The notes beneath the pieces were generated by a model that was given only the letters and a program-made list of their open reading frames with translations, searched no databases and was not told where the DNA came from. From Planctomycetota bacterium (lineage in GTDB: Bacteria > Planctomycetota > Phycisphaerae > Phycisphaerales > UBA1924): 64,000 nucleotides of DNA. The position numbers were made by a program, and so were the translations under genes. Shown one piece after another: positions 18,737 to 29,011 of the stretch. How positions within the stretch are numbered: the stretch's first letter is position 1; every line of letters begins with the position of its first letter. The DNA lies in NCBI GenBank assembly GCA_030950285.1, contig JAUZRR010000024.1:41549-105548 (forward strand), written 5' to 3'.

Positions 18737-19699
18737 ATGCGAACACTTCTCACCACCCTGGCCGGTCTTGTTCTCGCAACCTCGACCGCGGTGTCCAACG
18801 CCCAGCTTGATCCGGACCTCCCCGAGTATCGCCCGACGCAGGGTGTGTTCGGCTCGCTCAAGAGCGTGGGATCCGACACGCTGAACAACCTCATGACGCT
18901 CTGGGCGCAGGAGTTTGTGTCGCACTACCCGAGCGTGAAGCCCGAGATCGAGGGCAAGGGCTCGTCGACCGCGCCGCCGGCACTGATCGAGGGGCAAGCC
19001 CAGTTCGGCCCGATGAGCCGCGAGATGAAGTCCTCGGAGCTCGACAAGTTTGAGGCCAAGTTCGGCTACAAGCCGACGGAGGTTCGGGCGGCGATCGACT
19101 GCCTCGCGGTGTACGTCCACCGCGATTGCCCGCTCGACGAGATCACCTTGCCTCAGCTCGCTCGGGTGTTCTCTGTCGCCGGCCCGGACATGACATGGGG
19201 CGACCTCGGTGTCCGTGACCCGGCGTTCGCGTCCAAGCCGATCAATCTCTATGGTCGCAACTCGGCGTCGGGCACGTACGGGTATTTTAAGAGCGTCGCG
19301 CTTGCCAAGAACGACTACAAGCCCACCGTCAAAGAGCAGCCCGGTTCATCGTCGGTTGTCCAGGGTGTCGCGACGGACCGCTACGCGATGGGCTACTCGG
19401 GCATCGGGTACCGGACCGCTGACGTCAAAGTGTTGGACATTGCGTACGAGAAGGGTGAGGAGGCCTTCCCGCCGGAGAATGAGTACGCCTATTCGGGTGA
19501 TTACCCGTTGGCCCGATTCCTGTACATCTACCTGAACTACGACCAGCGCGAGGGGCTTGATCCGCTCCGGGCCGAGTTCCTCAAGCTGGTGTTTTCCAAG
19601 CAAGGGCAGGAGGTTGTGGTGAAGGACGGGTACATTCCCGTTCCCGCAGCGATCGCGCTGGAAGACCTCGAGCGGGTGGGCATCGAGGCTGGCGACTGA
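18737..19699 (+). CDS. pstS: Phosphate ABC transporter substrate-binding protein PstS
   Basis: 320 residues from ATG 18737, which has AAAGGAGA at the right distance; a longer frame from 18638 lacks such a site and would precede the signal peptide. Residues 1-22 form a Sec signal peptide ending in SNA. The phosphate-binding segments of PstS are recognisable: LKSVGSDTLNNL (phosphate-binding loop), GSSTAPPALIEG, MSREMKSSEL, and GRNSASGTYGYF with SSVVQGVATDRYAMGY. It acts in the periplasm, delivering phosphate to PstC/PstA. First gene of the pst operon; 134 bp and an imperfect hairpin separate it from pstC, which may favour higher expression of the binding protein. Confidence 0.93.
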   Translation: MRTLLTTLAGLVLATSTAVSNAQLDPDLPEYRPTQGVFGSLKSVGSDTLNNLMTLWAQEFVSHYPSVKPEIEGKGSSTAPPALIEGQAQFGPMSREMKSSELDKFEAKFGYKPTEVRAAIDCLAVYVHRDCPLDEITLPQLARVFSVAGPDMTWGDLGVRDPAFASKPINLYGRNSASGTYGYFKSVALAKNDYKPTVKEQPGSSSVVQGVATDRYAMGYSGIGYRTADVKVLDIAYEKGEEAFPPENEYAYSGDYPLARFLYIYLNYDQREGLDPLRAEFLKLVFSKQGQEVVVKDGYIPVPAAIALEDLERVGIEAGD

Positions 19700-19765
19700 A
19701 CCCTCGTTGCCTCCCGATGTCTTCCTGAGGAAAAAGCGGGAACGGTGCCGCCTCGATGGGCTACC

Positions 19766-19789
19766 ATGCGGCCGTCGTCACGGCGGCAT
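19766..19789 (+). terminator. Imperfect hairpin between pstS and pstC (attenuating or mRNA-stabilising)
   Basis: ATGCGGCCGT and ACGGCGGCAT pair over 10 bp with one mismatch around a CGTC loop. No T-run follows, so it is more likely a 3'-end stabiliser or attenuator that raises pstS over pstCAB than a full terminator. Confidence 0.3.
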
Positions 19790-19833
19790 CGATCGCCATC
19801 TCCTGAGAGCCTTCTCGCCCGGCCCGCTCCCCG

Positions 19834-22653
19834 ATGACCAACCAGCCCTCACGCATTGTCAGACGCACCCCCCGCAGCGTGTACCGGCGTGACCGGACCG
19901 CCGGGGTGGTGATCCGCGTGGGCGGCGGGGCGGTGCTGCTGACGGTGCTGGGGATCTGTGTCTATCTCGTGTCGGTGGTGCTCCCGCTCTTTCAGGGAGG
20001 GAGCGCCGAGCCTCCTGCCGCGGTGCCGATCGAGCATCGGGCACCCATCCACGGGCTGCAGCTCGATGAATACAACCATGGCGCGGTGGTCCTGGACCGC
20101 GAGGGCACGCTCACGGCGTATCACCTCGAGACCGGCGAGGTCCTCGGCCGACAGCCGATTGCCGGTGAGGGCCCTGCGCCCACCGCGATCTCGCAGTGGG
20201 GGCGCGACGGGATCCTCGCTCTCGGGTTTGCCGACGGAACGGTGCGGACCGGCACAATCCGGTTCGGCTCGGATGTCCGCGGGGTCAGGGCCGAGGAGAT
20301 GGACATCCCCGTTGGCGGCAGCCGAACCTCGAGAGAGGCGGGGGCGGGCGGGTTCCGCTCGATCGTCGAGCGTGTCGACACAGGGCAGGTACGGGTCACA
20401 ACGCCGCGCATCGAGATGTCGTCACCGGTGAAACTGAAGATCGGCGCGGGTGCGGTGACGCGGATCGACGTCTTTGCCGATGCGCGACAGCAGAACCTCG
20501 TCGTGTTGCGGGAAGAGGGGGACGCGACCTACGCCTCGGTCCGCACAACCAGGCCCCTGGGCGGCGGTGCCCCGCGCACGCGACTCAAGTCGTACTCGTT
20601 CGAGATCGCGGCTCGCGAGTCCCCGCCGGACTGGGTCTTTGTTGCGGGTGATGGTGCTCATGTGTATGCTGTCTGGCGCGACGGCACCTGCCAGCGATAC
20701 GCCGCGACCGACCCACGCAACGAGCCGATCGTGCTGGCCGAGACGGTGCAGCTCAGCGATGCTCCGCTTACCGCGGTGACCAAGCTCATCGGCTCGCTCA
20801 CCTTGCTGGCCGGTAACGAGTCGGGGCGGGTCTCGGCGTGGTTTCCTGCGCCGGACCCAGCCGTTCTGACGCCCGACCAGATGCGGCTGGTGCGCGGGCA
20901 TTTGATCCGCGGCCCCGGTGGAGCGGTGCGTTCGATCGGCACAAGCTGGCGCGACCGGTCGATCGTGATTACAGACGATACAGGGCGCGGGCTCGTCTGT
21001 CATGTGGCAAGCGAAAAACGCATCGTGACCCTCCGCGCAGAGCAGGAAATACCCGTGGTCGCGGGTGCGATCTCGCCCAAGAACGATGCGTTGGCGCTGC
21101 TGCTCGAAGACGGCACGCTCGTCCACGCCCGCTACGACGCCGGGTATCCCGAGATCACGTTCAAGGCACTCTTTGCGCCGGTGCATTACGAGGGGCAGCC
21201 CCAGCCGAGTTTCTCCTACCAGAGTTCGGCCGGGGACGACGCGGCGGAGCCCAAGCTGAGCCTGACGCCCCTGATCTTCGGCACACTCAAAGCCACGGTC
21301 GTGGCGATGCTCTTTGCGTGCCCGCTCGCGGTGTTTGCCGCGATCTATACCAGCGAGTTTCTCTCGCCGCGCACGAGGCGCGCAGTCAAGCCTGCGATCG
21401 AGATCATGGCGTCGCTCCCCTCGGTCGTGCTCGGGTTTATCGCGGCGATGGTTGTCGCGCCGATCTTCCGCGACCTTCTCCCCGGCATCATGACGTCGAT
21501 GGTCACGGTCCCGCTGACGATCATCTTCGCGGCGGGTCTCTGGACACTGGTCCCCAATAAGGTCCGCACGGGCTTTGGTCGGCGAACGCAGTTTGTGCTG
21601 GTGGGGCTCGCGCTGGGCGCGGGGTTCGGCTCGGCGCTGCTTGCCGGGCCGATGCTCGAGCGGACGCTCTTTCAGCCGACCGCCAGCGACCGGCTCGTGC
21701 TCGGGGGCTCGTTCGAGGCGGTTGCGCCGGATGAGGTGCCCGGGTGGGTCGGTGTCCGGGCGTCGATGAGTCCTGACGAAGAACGCCGACTCCGGCAGGC
21801 GGGGTTGTACTTTCGGCAAGGCGGGGTTGTTCGCCCGGTCGAGCGTACCGGCGCGGAACTGGCTGCGCTCCGGGCCGATCTGATCGAGCAGGGGCTGGAC
21901 ACCCCCAGCATCCGCCGGTGGCTCAACAGCGAGATCGGCGGTCCGTGGCCGGGCTGGCTCATGGCGATGATCCCGGTTGGAGCGATCTTCGGGCTTGTGC
22001 TCACGGCGCGGGCGGCGGCGACGTTTCGGGAGAGGTCTCGGGGCGAGCGGGCGCACGCCGCCGAGGTCATCATCGCGGTCGGCCAGCCGGTTGCGATACT
22101 CGTGCTGACGGTGCTGTTCGCTGCGGGGCTCGCCTGGGCGTTGACAGCGATGGGTCTCGATGCACGCGACTCGATCTTCGGCCGCTTCACGTCACGCAAC
22201 AGCCTGATCGTCGGGGTGATCATGGGCTTTGCGATTATTCCGATCATCTACAGCATCAGCGAGGACGCGCTGGCGAGTGTGCCCAACAGCCTGCGGGCCG
22301 CGTCGCTCGGCGCCGGGGCGTCGCCGTGGCAGACCGCGATCCACGTGGTGCTGCCGGTCGCGGCGTCGGGAATATTCTCGGCGTCGATGATCGGGCTGGG
22401 CAGAGCGGTGGGGGAGACGATGATCGTCCTCATGGCAACCGGGAACACGCCGACGATGGACCTCAATATCTTCGAGGGGTTCCGCACCCTCTCGGCGAAC
22501 ATTGCGGTCGAACTCCCCGAAGCCCCCAAGGGCGAGGCGCTCTACCGGGTGCTGTTCCTGTGCGGTCTGGTCCTGTTCGTCATGACGTTTTTTATCAATA
22601 CCGTCGCCGAGATCGTCCGCCAACATTACCGCAAAAAGAACGCGTTGCTCTAA
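19834..22653 (+). CDS. pstC: Phosphate ABC transporter permease PstC, large form
   Basis: 939 residues, about three times a typical PstC. A first membrane helix (residues ~28-50) is followed by ~400 residues of extracytoplasmic beta-rich sequence with propeller-like units (VVLDREGTLTAYHLETGE, LALGFADGTVRTG). The permease core begins near residue 475 (GTLKATVVAMLFACPLAVFA). A second insertion of ~130 residues lies between core helices. The permease signature that contacts the ATPase (NSLRAASLGAGASPWQTA) is near residues 820-840, and GRAVGETMIVLMATGNTP follows. Large PstC with N-terminal propellers are known in other Gram-negatives. It ends 3 bp before pstA. Confidence 0.9.
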   Translation: MTNQPSRIVRRTPRSVYRRDRTAGVVIRVGGGAVLLTVLGICVYLVSVVLPLFQGGSAEPPAAVPIEHRAPIHGLQLDEYNHGAVVLDREGTLTAYHLETGEVLGRQPIAGEGPAPTAISQWGRDGILALGFADGTVRTGTIRFGSDVRGVRAEEMDIPVGGSRTSREAGAGGFRSIVERVDTGQVRVTTPRIEMSSPVKLKIGAGAVTRIDVFADARQQNLVVLREEGDATYASVRTTRPLGGGAPRTRLKSYSFEIAARESPPDWVFVAGDGAHVYAVWRDGTCQRYAATDPRNEPIVLAETVQLSDAPLTAVTKLIGSLTLLAGNESGRVSAWFPAPDPAVLTPDQMRLVRGHLIRGPGGAVRSIGTSWRDRSIVITDDTGRGLVCHVASEKRIVTLRAEQEIPVVAGAISPKNDALALLLEDGTLVHARYDAGYPEITFKALFAPVHYEGQPQPSFSYQSSAGDDAAEPKLSLTPLIFGTLKATVVAMLFACPLAVFAAIYTSEFLSPRTRRAVKPAIEIMASLPSVVLGFIAAMVVAPIFRDLLPGIMTSMVTVPLTIIFAAGLWTLVPNKVRTGFGRRTQFVLVGLALGAGFGSALLAGPMLERTLFQPTASDRLVLGGSFEAVAPDEVPGWVGVRASMSPDEERRLRQAGLYFRQGGVVRPVERTGAELAALRADLIEQGLDTPSIRRWLNSEIGGPWPGWLMAMIPVGAIFGLVLTARAAATFRERSRGERAHAAEVIIAVGQPVAILVLTVLFAAGLAWALTAMGLDARDSIFGRFTSRNSLIVGVIMGFAIIPIIYSISEDALASVPNSLRAASLGAGASPWQTAIHVVLPVAASGIFSASMIGLGRAVGETMIVLMATGNTPTMDLNIFEGFRTLSANIAVELPEAPKGEALYRVLFLCGLVLFVMTFFINTVAEIVRQHYRKKNALL

Positions 22654-22656
22654 CCC

Positions 22657-25029
22657 ATGGATCAGCCCGCCGGCACATCTCGAGAAGACGCACCGCGTCA
22701 CACACGGCGCACCGGCCGGTATGGTCGGGGCGAGGCGATGGTCTGGCTGCTCGGGGCTGCGCTGGTCTTGAACATCGTCATGATCGGTGCGCTGCTGGGG
22801 CTGATCGCGGTCGAGGGGATGCGGGCGTTCTGGCCGCACCCGATCGAACAGGTCACACTCCGCACGGGCGAGCGGTTCCTCGGCGTGCCGGTGCGGGAGG
22901 AGGCGTTCGAGGTCTCGGCGCAGCGCAAGCGCGAGTTGCTCGCGCGTGTCGAGGCTGGGGAGATTGCCCCCGAGACCACCGCCAGTGATGGCCGTCCGAT
23001 GCGTCGGCTCTACCGGATCGGCAACCGTGATCTGGGGCAGCAGCCGTTCCGCTGGGTGGAGATCGAGAACCTCGAATCGGCTGAGCGGCCTGACGAGGCG
23101 GTCTTTGTCGAGCGGATCGCATGGGGCGTGTTTCTCGGCGTTCCCGAAGCGGTCGTGCTGCAGACGCTCGCGCCCGCACCGCTCGATGCGGAGGGCTCGC
23201 CGATGCTCGGTGCCCCGGCCGAGGGAACCGTTGATGAGGACGGTGCAACCATCCGCCTCACCCGTGAGTTGCGCAGGATCGAGGTTGAGGCGGGGGTGTT
23301 CGAGCCATTCGTGGTAACCCGGCGGTACCTCGCCGAGGGCGCAGCCGAGACCATGCGCCTGCTGCGAGAGTTGATCCCAGAGGCTGCCCAGCGGCGTGAG
23401 CACCTGCGGGGGTTGCGTCGCTCAAAGATCGGCCCGATCAACGCCGCGATGACGCACCTGCGCGAAAGGGTCACAGAAGCCGAGATCAAGTTGCAACGGG
23501 CCGAAGCAGGTGGGGCTCGGTCGACTCCGGCGGTGGTGTGGTTCGGGGCTCTGGCGGCTGCCGGCGCTTTGGTGGTCGGAGTGGGTCGGGCGTCCCGCCG
23601 CGCGCGCAAGTCGGGACGCCGGCCGACGCCGCTCGCACAGATGCTCTCCCACGCCGGGGTTGTGCTCGCGGTAGGTTTGGTGCTGTTCGTGTGGCTCGAA
23701 CGGCCGGTCGGCGGGTCGATGACCCCCGAGCGGTACGACCACATCGTTGCGGACGCCGCGGCGAGGCAGGCCGAGCTTGAGGTCGAGTACGACGCGGTCG
23801 CCGCCGAGATCGAGGAAGTCCGGGAGATTGACAGCCAGTTCCGTGTCATCATCCGCGACCCGGCTGCCGACCGCTTTGCACCGGAACGGCAGTCGACGCC
23901 GGATGAGCCGATGCGGATCTCGCAGATTGTGCGCACGGTGCAGCCCAACACACTCTCGGCCGGAGACCGTCTCGGGCTCTACCTGGCGCGATGGTGGGAG
24001 TTTATTGCCGACGATCCGAGGGAAGCCAACACCGAGGGCGGGGTCTTCCCGGTGATCTTCGGCACGGTGCTCTTGACGATCCTGCTCACGATTGTTGTGG
24101 TGCCGTTGGGCGTGCTTGCTGCTCTCTATCTGCGTGAGTACGCGCGGCAGGGCGTGGTGACGAGTTTCATACGCATCGCGGTCAATAATCTTGCGGGTGT
24201 GCCGAGCATTGTGTACGGCGTGTTCGGGCTCGGGTTTTTCTGCTACACCGTCGGCGCGTATGTCGACGCGGGTCCGAGCGGCGCGACGCAACTGCCCGTG
24301 TTCCAGTGGTGGTTTCTTGTCGGGGCGGGGCTTGCGATCGTCATCGCGGCGGGGTCGGTGGGCATCCTCAGTACGCGAAAGCCCGGGCAGGTCGATTCGC
24401 GGGGATACAAAGCGCTCCGAATCACTTCGACATGTGCATGGATCGCGGCATTCGGGATTGTTGCTGCGATGTTTGTCACCACACCCTACTTCCACGGCTT
24501 CTTCGAGGCACGGTTGCCCGATCCGACATTCGGCAAGCGGGGGCTGCTCTGGGCGGCGCTCACACTCGCGTTGCTCACGCTCCCGGTCGTGATTGTTTCG
24601 ACCGAGGAGGCGATCGCGGCGGTGCAGCCGTCGCTCCGTGAAGCGTCTTACGGCAGCGGTGCATCGAAGTGGCAGACGATCAAGCGGGTGGTGTTGCCGG
24701 GGGCGATGCCGGGCATCCTCACCGGGATGATCCTCGCGATGGCCCGCGGGGCGGGTGAGGTCGCGCCGCTGATGCTGGTGGGGGCGCTCAAGTGGGCCCC
24801 CGAGCTGCCGATTTCGCTCGATGCACCGTTCCTGCACCTGGACCGCAGCTTTATGCACCTGGGGTTCCATATTTATGATCTGGGGTTCCAGAGTCCGGAT
24901 TCTGAAGCGGCCCGGCCTCTCGTCTGGGCGAGCACGCTGCTCCTGATCGCGGTGATCCTGCTTCTGAACCTGACCGCGATCATGCTGCGGGCCCGGGTGC
25001 GTCGGAAGATGGGGTCCGGGCACTTCTAA
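22657..25029 (+). CDS. pstA: Phosphate ABC transporter permease PstA, large form
   Basis: 790 residues; simple PstA proteins have about 280-300. One N-terminal membrane helix (residues ~27-52) precedes a large polar, partly helical extracytoplasmic region containing two further hydrophobic segments (~290-310 and ~335-350). The conserved permease domain starts at about residue 465 with [18 protein letters not shown]. The ATPase-contact loop [18 protein letters not shown] is near residues 655-672 and is followed by [16 protein letters not shown], both typical of PstA. It pairs with PstC as the membrane channel of the high-affinity phosphate importer. The large insertions in both permeases suggest the extracytoplasmic parts work together. 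Confidence 0.92.
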   Translation: MDQPAGTSREDAPRHTRRTGRYGRGEAMVWLLGAALVLNIVMIGALLGLIAVEGMRAFWPHPIEQVTLRTGERFLGVPVREEAFEVSAQRKRELLARVEAGEIAPETTASDGRPMRRLYRIGNRDLGQQPFRWVEIENLESAERPDEAVFVERIAWGVFLGVPEAVVLQTLAPAPLDAEGSPMLGAPAEGTVDEDGATIRLTRELRRIEVEAGVFEPFVVTRRYLAEGAAETMRLLRELIPEAAQRREHLRGLRRSKIGPINAAMTHLRERVTEAEIKLQRAEAGGARSTPAVVWFGALAAAGALVVGVGRASRRARKSGRRPTPLAQMLSHAGVVLAVGLVLFVWLERPVGGSMTPERYDHIVADAAARQAELEVEYDAVAAEIEEVREIDSQFRVIIRDPAADRFAPERQSTPDEPMRISQIVRTVQPNTLSAGDRLGLYLARWWEFIADDPREANTEGGVFPVIFGTVLLTILLTIVVVPLGVLAALYLREYARQGVVTSFIRIAVNNLAGVPSIVYGVFGLGFFCYTVGAYVDAGPSGATQLPVFQWWFLVGAGLAIVIAAGSVGILSTRKPGQVDSRGYKALRITSTCAWIAAFGIVAAMFVTTPYFHGFFEARLPDPTFGKRGLLWAALTLALLTLPVVIVSTEEAIAAVQPSLREASYGSGASKWQTIKRVVLPGAMPGILTGMILAMARGAGEVAPLMLVGALKWAPELPISLDAPFLHLDRSFMHLGFHIYDLGFQSPDSEAARPLVWASTLLLIAVILLLNLTAIMLRARVRRKMGSGHF

Positions 25030-25069
25030 TTTTCGCTGTCGATATCCTCGGGCTCTGGAGCCGCCAATC

Positions 25070-25951
25070 ATGTCCTTGATGACCACCACGCCAGTACAGC
25101 CAGACGCCCAGCCAGCCGACGATTCGTTGTCGATCATTCAGCGCATTCAGCAGGGGCTCGAGACCACGCCCGAGATCCACCCCGCGCTGGCACAGGAATC
25201 GTCGATTCTGGAGATCGAGCGGTTTTGCCTGTGGTACACCAAAGCCCAGGCGATTTTCAGTCTTTCGATGGGCATCCCGCGGGGTAAGGTGACCGCATTG
25301 ATCGGGCCATCGGGGTGTGGCAAGTCCACGCTTTTGCGGTCGGTCAACCGCCTCAACGACCTGATCGACGGCGTGCGGATTGAGGGCCGGATGCTCCTGA
25401 ATGGCGAGTCGATCTACGACCCGGCGGTGGACGTGATCGACCTCCGCAAGCGGATGGGGATGGTGTTTCAGCGGCCAAATCCGTTCCCGATGACGATCTT
25501 CGAGAACGTGATCTATCCGCTCCGGATCGACGGCGAGCGGCGTCGGTCGGTGCTCGTTGAGGCGTGCGAGCGGGCGCTCCGGGGGGCTGCGTTATGGGAC
25601 GAAGCCAAAGACCGGCTGAATGAGTCGGCTCTTGGGCTCTCCGGCGGGCAGCAGCAGCGGGTGTGCATCGCGCGGGCGATTGTCGCCGAGCCCGACGTGC
25701 TGCTGCTCGATGAGCCTTGCTCGGCGCTGGACCCGATCGCCACGTTGCGGATCGAGGAGTTGATCCACGAGATTTCCGAGCGGTACACGGTCCTGATCGT
25801 GACCCACAACATGCAGCAGGCTTCCCGGGTCTCTGACTACACAGCATTCATGTATCTCGGGCGGCTCGTCGAGTGTGGGCCGACGGTCGATATCTTCCAG
25901 AACCCTCGGCTGCAGGAGACCGAGGACTATGTGACCGGCAGATTCGGCTGA
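25070..25951 (+). CDS. pstB: Phosphate ABC transporter ATPase PstB
   Basis: 293 residues. Walker [10 protein letters not shown] is near residues 76-84, the PstB-type helical segment [16 protein letters not shown] near 130, the ABC signature LSGGQQQR near 190, Walker [14 protein letters not shown] near 210, and the switch histidine in [10 protein letters not shown]. The ending ([18 protein letters not shown]) is characteristic of PstB. A 45-residue N-terminal extension precedes the ABC fold. It energises PstC/PstA at the cytoplasmic face. No phoU follows, although many pst operons end with it; the next gene is sucA behind its own probable promoter. Confidence 0.95.
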   Translation: MSLMTTTPVQPDAQPADDSLSIIQRIQQGLETTPEIHPALAQESSILEIERFCLWYTKAQAIFSLSMGIPRGKVTALIGPSGCGKSTLLRSVNRLNDLIDGVRIEGRMLLNGESIYDPAVDVIDLRKRMGMVFQRPNPFPMTIFENVIYPLRIDGERRRSVLVEACERALRGAALWDEAKDRLNESALGLSGGQQQRVCIARAIVAEPDVLLLDEPCSALDPIATLRIEELIHEISERYTVLIVTHNMQQASRVSDYTAFMYLGRLVECGPTVDIFQNPRLQETEDYVTGRFG

Positions 25952-26021
25952 CCCCGCGCCCGGTGAGCCCTGAATGTGGAGTTCTCGGGTGTGTTCGGGC
26001 AGGAATCCGGGATTCGCTGTG

Positions 26022-26112
26022 TTGAGCATCCGATACTCTGGCCTAGGATCACCTTTGAGGGGCTCCGGCGTTGGTCCGGATCGTGTTTGGAGCCCCGGAC
26101 ACCGTGTTTTTT
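26022..26112 (+). promoter_or_regulatory. Probable promoter and structured leader of sucA
   Basis: TTGAGC (26022-26027) and TAGGAT (26044-26049) are 16 bp apart. The transcribed leader could form a perfect 8-bp stem GGGGCTCC/GGAGCCCC (26059-26066 with 26089-26096) followed by TTTTTT (26107-26112), and it also contains TCCGG/CCGGA alternatives. This arrangement resembles an attenuator, but no ligand-binding class is recognised. Confidence 0.35.
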
Positions 26113-26128
26113 CGGGTTGAGGGAAGCA

Positions 26129-28957
26129 ATGAACACCCCGCCGAGAGCTATGCCGTCTGCTGTCAACGCATGGAACGCGGAGTACCTTGACGACGCGTAT
26201 GAGCGGTTTCGCCAGGACCCTGAGAACGTTTCGCTGGAGATGCGGGCGTTCTTTCAGGGATTCGAGCTCGCCCGCAGCGGTGACGGGCCGGCGGGGACCG
26301 ATGGAACGTCACCGCTCCAGTCGGGGGTGGACCGGCTGATCGAGGCCTACCGCTCGCGCGGGCATGTTGCGGCCAAGCTCGATCCCTTCGGCCGGGACCG
26401 TGACCAGCCGGACTTTCTCACGCCCGGCTACTACGGCATCACCGATCAGGACATGTCCCGGACTGTCAGCGTCGAACAGGTCCGCGGACTCGGTGCGTCG
26501 GCAACAGTCGGGAAGTTGATCGAGTATCTCGACCGGACCTATGCGGGGACCACGGCGATCGAGTTCACCCACATCGAGTCGGTGGAGGAGCGGAACTGGT
26601 GGCTGGACCGGTTCGAGGGCGGCGGCGGCCGCATCGAGTTGAGCCGCGGCGACCGGGTCCACATCACCCATCAGTTGCTGCTGGCTGAGCAGTTCGAGAA
26701 GTTTCTCGGCAAGCGGTACCCCGGCGACAAACGGTTCAGCCTCGAGGGCTCTGAATCGCTCATTCCGTTGCTCGATCGGCTGATCGAGGGCTCGTCGGAT
26801 CTTGGCGTCGAAGAGATCGTGCTGGGGATGGCCCACCGCGGTCGGCTCAACGTGCTCAACAACATCATCGGGAAGACCTACACGCAAATTTTCACAGAGT
26901 TTGAAGAGAACTGGGACGACGATTTCGTCGACGGCGGCGGGGACGTCAAGTACCACCGCGGCTACTCAGGCACCCGCCAGTTCCGCAACGGCAAGCAGGT
27001 CCACCTCGCGCTGGCAAGCAACCCGAGCCACCTTGAGTCGGTGTCGCCGGTCGTTGCCGGGCGGTGCCGAGCCAAGCAGAGGCTGCACGGTGATACCGAA
27101 CGCCGGCGGGTCATCCCGATGATTGTCCACGGCGATTCGGCGATCTCCGGCCAGGGCATGGTCTACGAGATGCTCAATCTCGCGCAACTCGAAGGCTACA
27201 CGACCGGCGGCACGGTTCATGTCGTGGTCAACAACCTCATTGGGTTCACCACGGTTCCTGAAGATTCCCGGTCGAGCCGGTACTGCACTGATATCGCCAA
27301 AGCCGGCGACGCCCCGGTGCTCCACGTCAACGGCGAGGACCCCGAGGCGGTCGTCGCGGTGGCGCAGATGGCGATCGAGTACCGCCAGAAGTTTCGCAAG
27401 GACATCTTTGTCGATATGTGGTGCTACCGTCGATACGGGCACAACGAGCAGGACGAGGCGTCGTTCACGCAGCCTTTGATGGCGGGCCTGATCAAGCGCA
27501 AGACCAGCACGATGAAGGTGTATGCCGAGCGTCTGCTTGCTGAGGGGGTGCTGACTGACGACGACATGTCGACGATCCGCACGCGACTCGACGATTCGCT
27601 TGAGCACGCCCAGGAGGCCGCGAAGAGCTCGCCCTACGACCCGACGATCGACCCCGGCAGCGCCCGCTGGTCGGGCGTTGAGCGGTCGTTCAGCTTTGAG
27701 CCTCAAGACACCGCGGTGAGTGAGGAGTTGCTCCAGGAAGTTTGCGAGGGGCTGGGGCGGGTGCCTGAAGGGTTCAAGGTGAATCCCAAGCTCAAGCGTC
27801 TGCTCGATGCGCGGCGGTCGTTGCCCGAGACCAGGGGCATCTCGTACGCCGATGCCGAGAGCCTGGCGTTCGGGACGCTCTTGCTGGAGGGGACGCCGAT
27901 CCGGCTCAGCGGGCAGGACTCGCGGCGGGGCACGTTCAGCCATCGGCACGCGGTGCTGCACGACTTTGAGACGGGTGAGGCCTGCATCCCGCTCAACGAG
28001 ATGCGTGACGTGTGGGAGCCCAAGATGGGCCCGATCGACCTGTCCAAGCAGCAGGCGCACATGTGCGTCTACGACAGCCCGCTCTCGGAAGCGTCCGTGC
28101 TCGGGATTGACTACGGGTATTCGCTCGCTGACCCGAACATGCTGGTGATGTGGGAGGCGCAGTTCGGTGACTTTGTGAACGGGGCGCAGGTCATCATCGA
28201 CCAGTTCATCGCGTCGGCCGAGCACAAGTGGGAGCGGTGGTCCGGGCTTGTCATGCTTCTGCCGCACGGCTACGAGGGCGCGGGCCCCGAGCACTCGTCG
28301 GCACGGATGGAACGCTTCCTGAAACTCTGCGCCGGGGAAAACATGCAGCTCGTGTATCCGTCTTCTGCGGCGCAGATATTCCATCTGCTCCGCCGCCAGG
28401 CGAAACAGAGCTTCCGCAAGCCCCTGATTGTGTTCACACCCAAGAGCATGCTCCGCGTGGTCACCGGCACGGTGGATCAGCTGACCGGCGGCCGGTTCTT
28501 TGAGCTGCTCGACGATCCGAAGTTTGACTCCGGGGCGGACCGGGACGGGGTGCGTCGGGTTGTGCTCTGTTCTGGAAAGTTCTACCACGAGCTCGCGGCC
28601 AGACGTGACAAGATCGGGCGCGAGGACATCGCGCTCATCCGTATCGAGCAGCTTTATCCGTTCCACGCGGAGATGTGCCGGGAGATTCTTGCCCGGTATC
28701 CGAAGCGGACCGAACTCGTTTACGCCCAGGAAGAGCCCCGCAATGTCGCGGGCGGGTTGTTTATCCTCGATCGTTTGCGTGAGGAACTCGGGTTCGAGGG
28801 GACGTACATGGGACGCCCGGCGAGTCCGACACCTGCCGTTGGTTCCAAGCGGGTCCACAAACTCCAGCAGAACCACCTCCTCGACACCATTGTGGGCCCG
28901 GTCCCCGCCGAGGCCGCAAGCAACGCCAAGGGCAAAGTCGCCCACGCCGCGAACTGA
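26129..28957 (+). CDS. sucA: 2-oxoglutarate dehydrogenase E1 component
   Basis: 942 residues from ATG 26129; the frame is open from 25976, but only this start places the conserved N-terminal motif (AEYLDDAYERFRQDP) at the beginning as in other E1 proteins. It decarboxylates 2-oxoglutarate with thiamine diphosphate and transfers the succinyl group to the E2 lipoyl arm in the TCA cycle. Seen: SRGHVAAKLDP (~residue 72), EIVLGMAHRGRLNVL (~228), the cofactor-binding segment HGDSAISGQGMVYE (~333), VDMWCYRRYGHNEQDE (~428), and the C-terminal transketolase-like half with LLPHGYEGAGPEHSS (~710). Residue L replaces the usual Q in the VVNNxIGFTT motif, a minor deviation. Operon with the E2 gene 54 bp downstream; E3 is not in the window. 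Confidence 0.95.
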   Translation: MNTPPRAMPSAVNAWNAEYLDDAYERFRQDPENVSLEMRAFFQGFELARSGDGPAGTDGTSPLQSGVDRLIEAYRSRGHVAAKLDPFGRDRDQPDFLTPGYYGITDQDMSRTVSVEQVRGLGASATVGKLIEYLDRTYAGTTAIEFTHIESVEERNWWLDRFEGGGGRIELSRGDRVHITHQLLLAEQFEKFLGKRYPGDKRFSLEGSESLIPLLDRLIEGSSDLGVEEIVLGMAHRGRLNVLNNIIGKTYTQIFTEFEENWDDDFVDGGGDVKYHRGYSGTRQFRNGKQVHLALASNPSHLESVSPVVAGRCRAKQRLHGDTERRRVIPMIVHGDSAISGQGMVYEMLNLAQLEGYTTGGTVHVVVNNLIGFTTVPEDSRSSRYCTDIAKAGDAPVLHVNGEDPEAVVAVAQMAIEYRQKFRKDIFVDMWCYRRYGHNEQDEASFTQPLMAGLIKRKTSTMKVYAERLLAEGVLTDDDMSTIRTRLDDSLEHAQEAAKSSPYDPTIDPGSARWSGVERSFSFEPQDTAVSEELLQEVCEGLGRVPEGFKVNPKLKRLLDARRSLPETRGISYADAESLAFGTLLLEGTPIRLSGQDSRRGTFSHRHAVLHDFETGEACIPLNEMRDVWEPKMGPIDLSKQQAHMCVYDSPLSEASVLGIDYGYSLADPNMLVMWEAQFGDFVNGAQVIIDQFIASAEHKWERWSGLVMLLPHGYEGAGPEHSSARMERFLKLCAGENMQLVYPSSAAQIFHLLRRQAKQSFRKPLIVFTPKSMLRVVTGTVDQLTGGRFFELLDDPKFDSGADRDGVRRVVLCSGKFYHELAARRDKIGREDIALIRIEQLYPFHAEMCREILARYPKRTELVYAQEEPRNVAGGLFILDRLREELGFEGTYMGRPASPTPAVGSKRVHKLQQNHLLDTIVGPVPAEAASNAKGKVAHAAN

Positions 28958-29011
28958 CCGTAAGCACCGGCGCGACCCACTCGGTCCGCCCGAAGCAGGA
29001 ACGAACCGACC

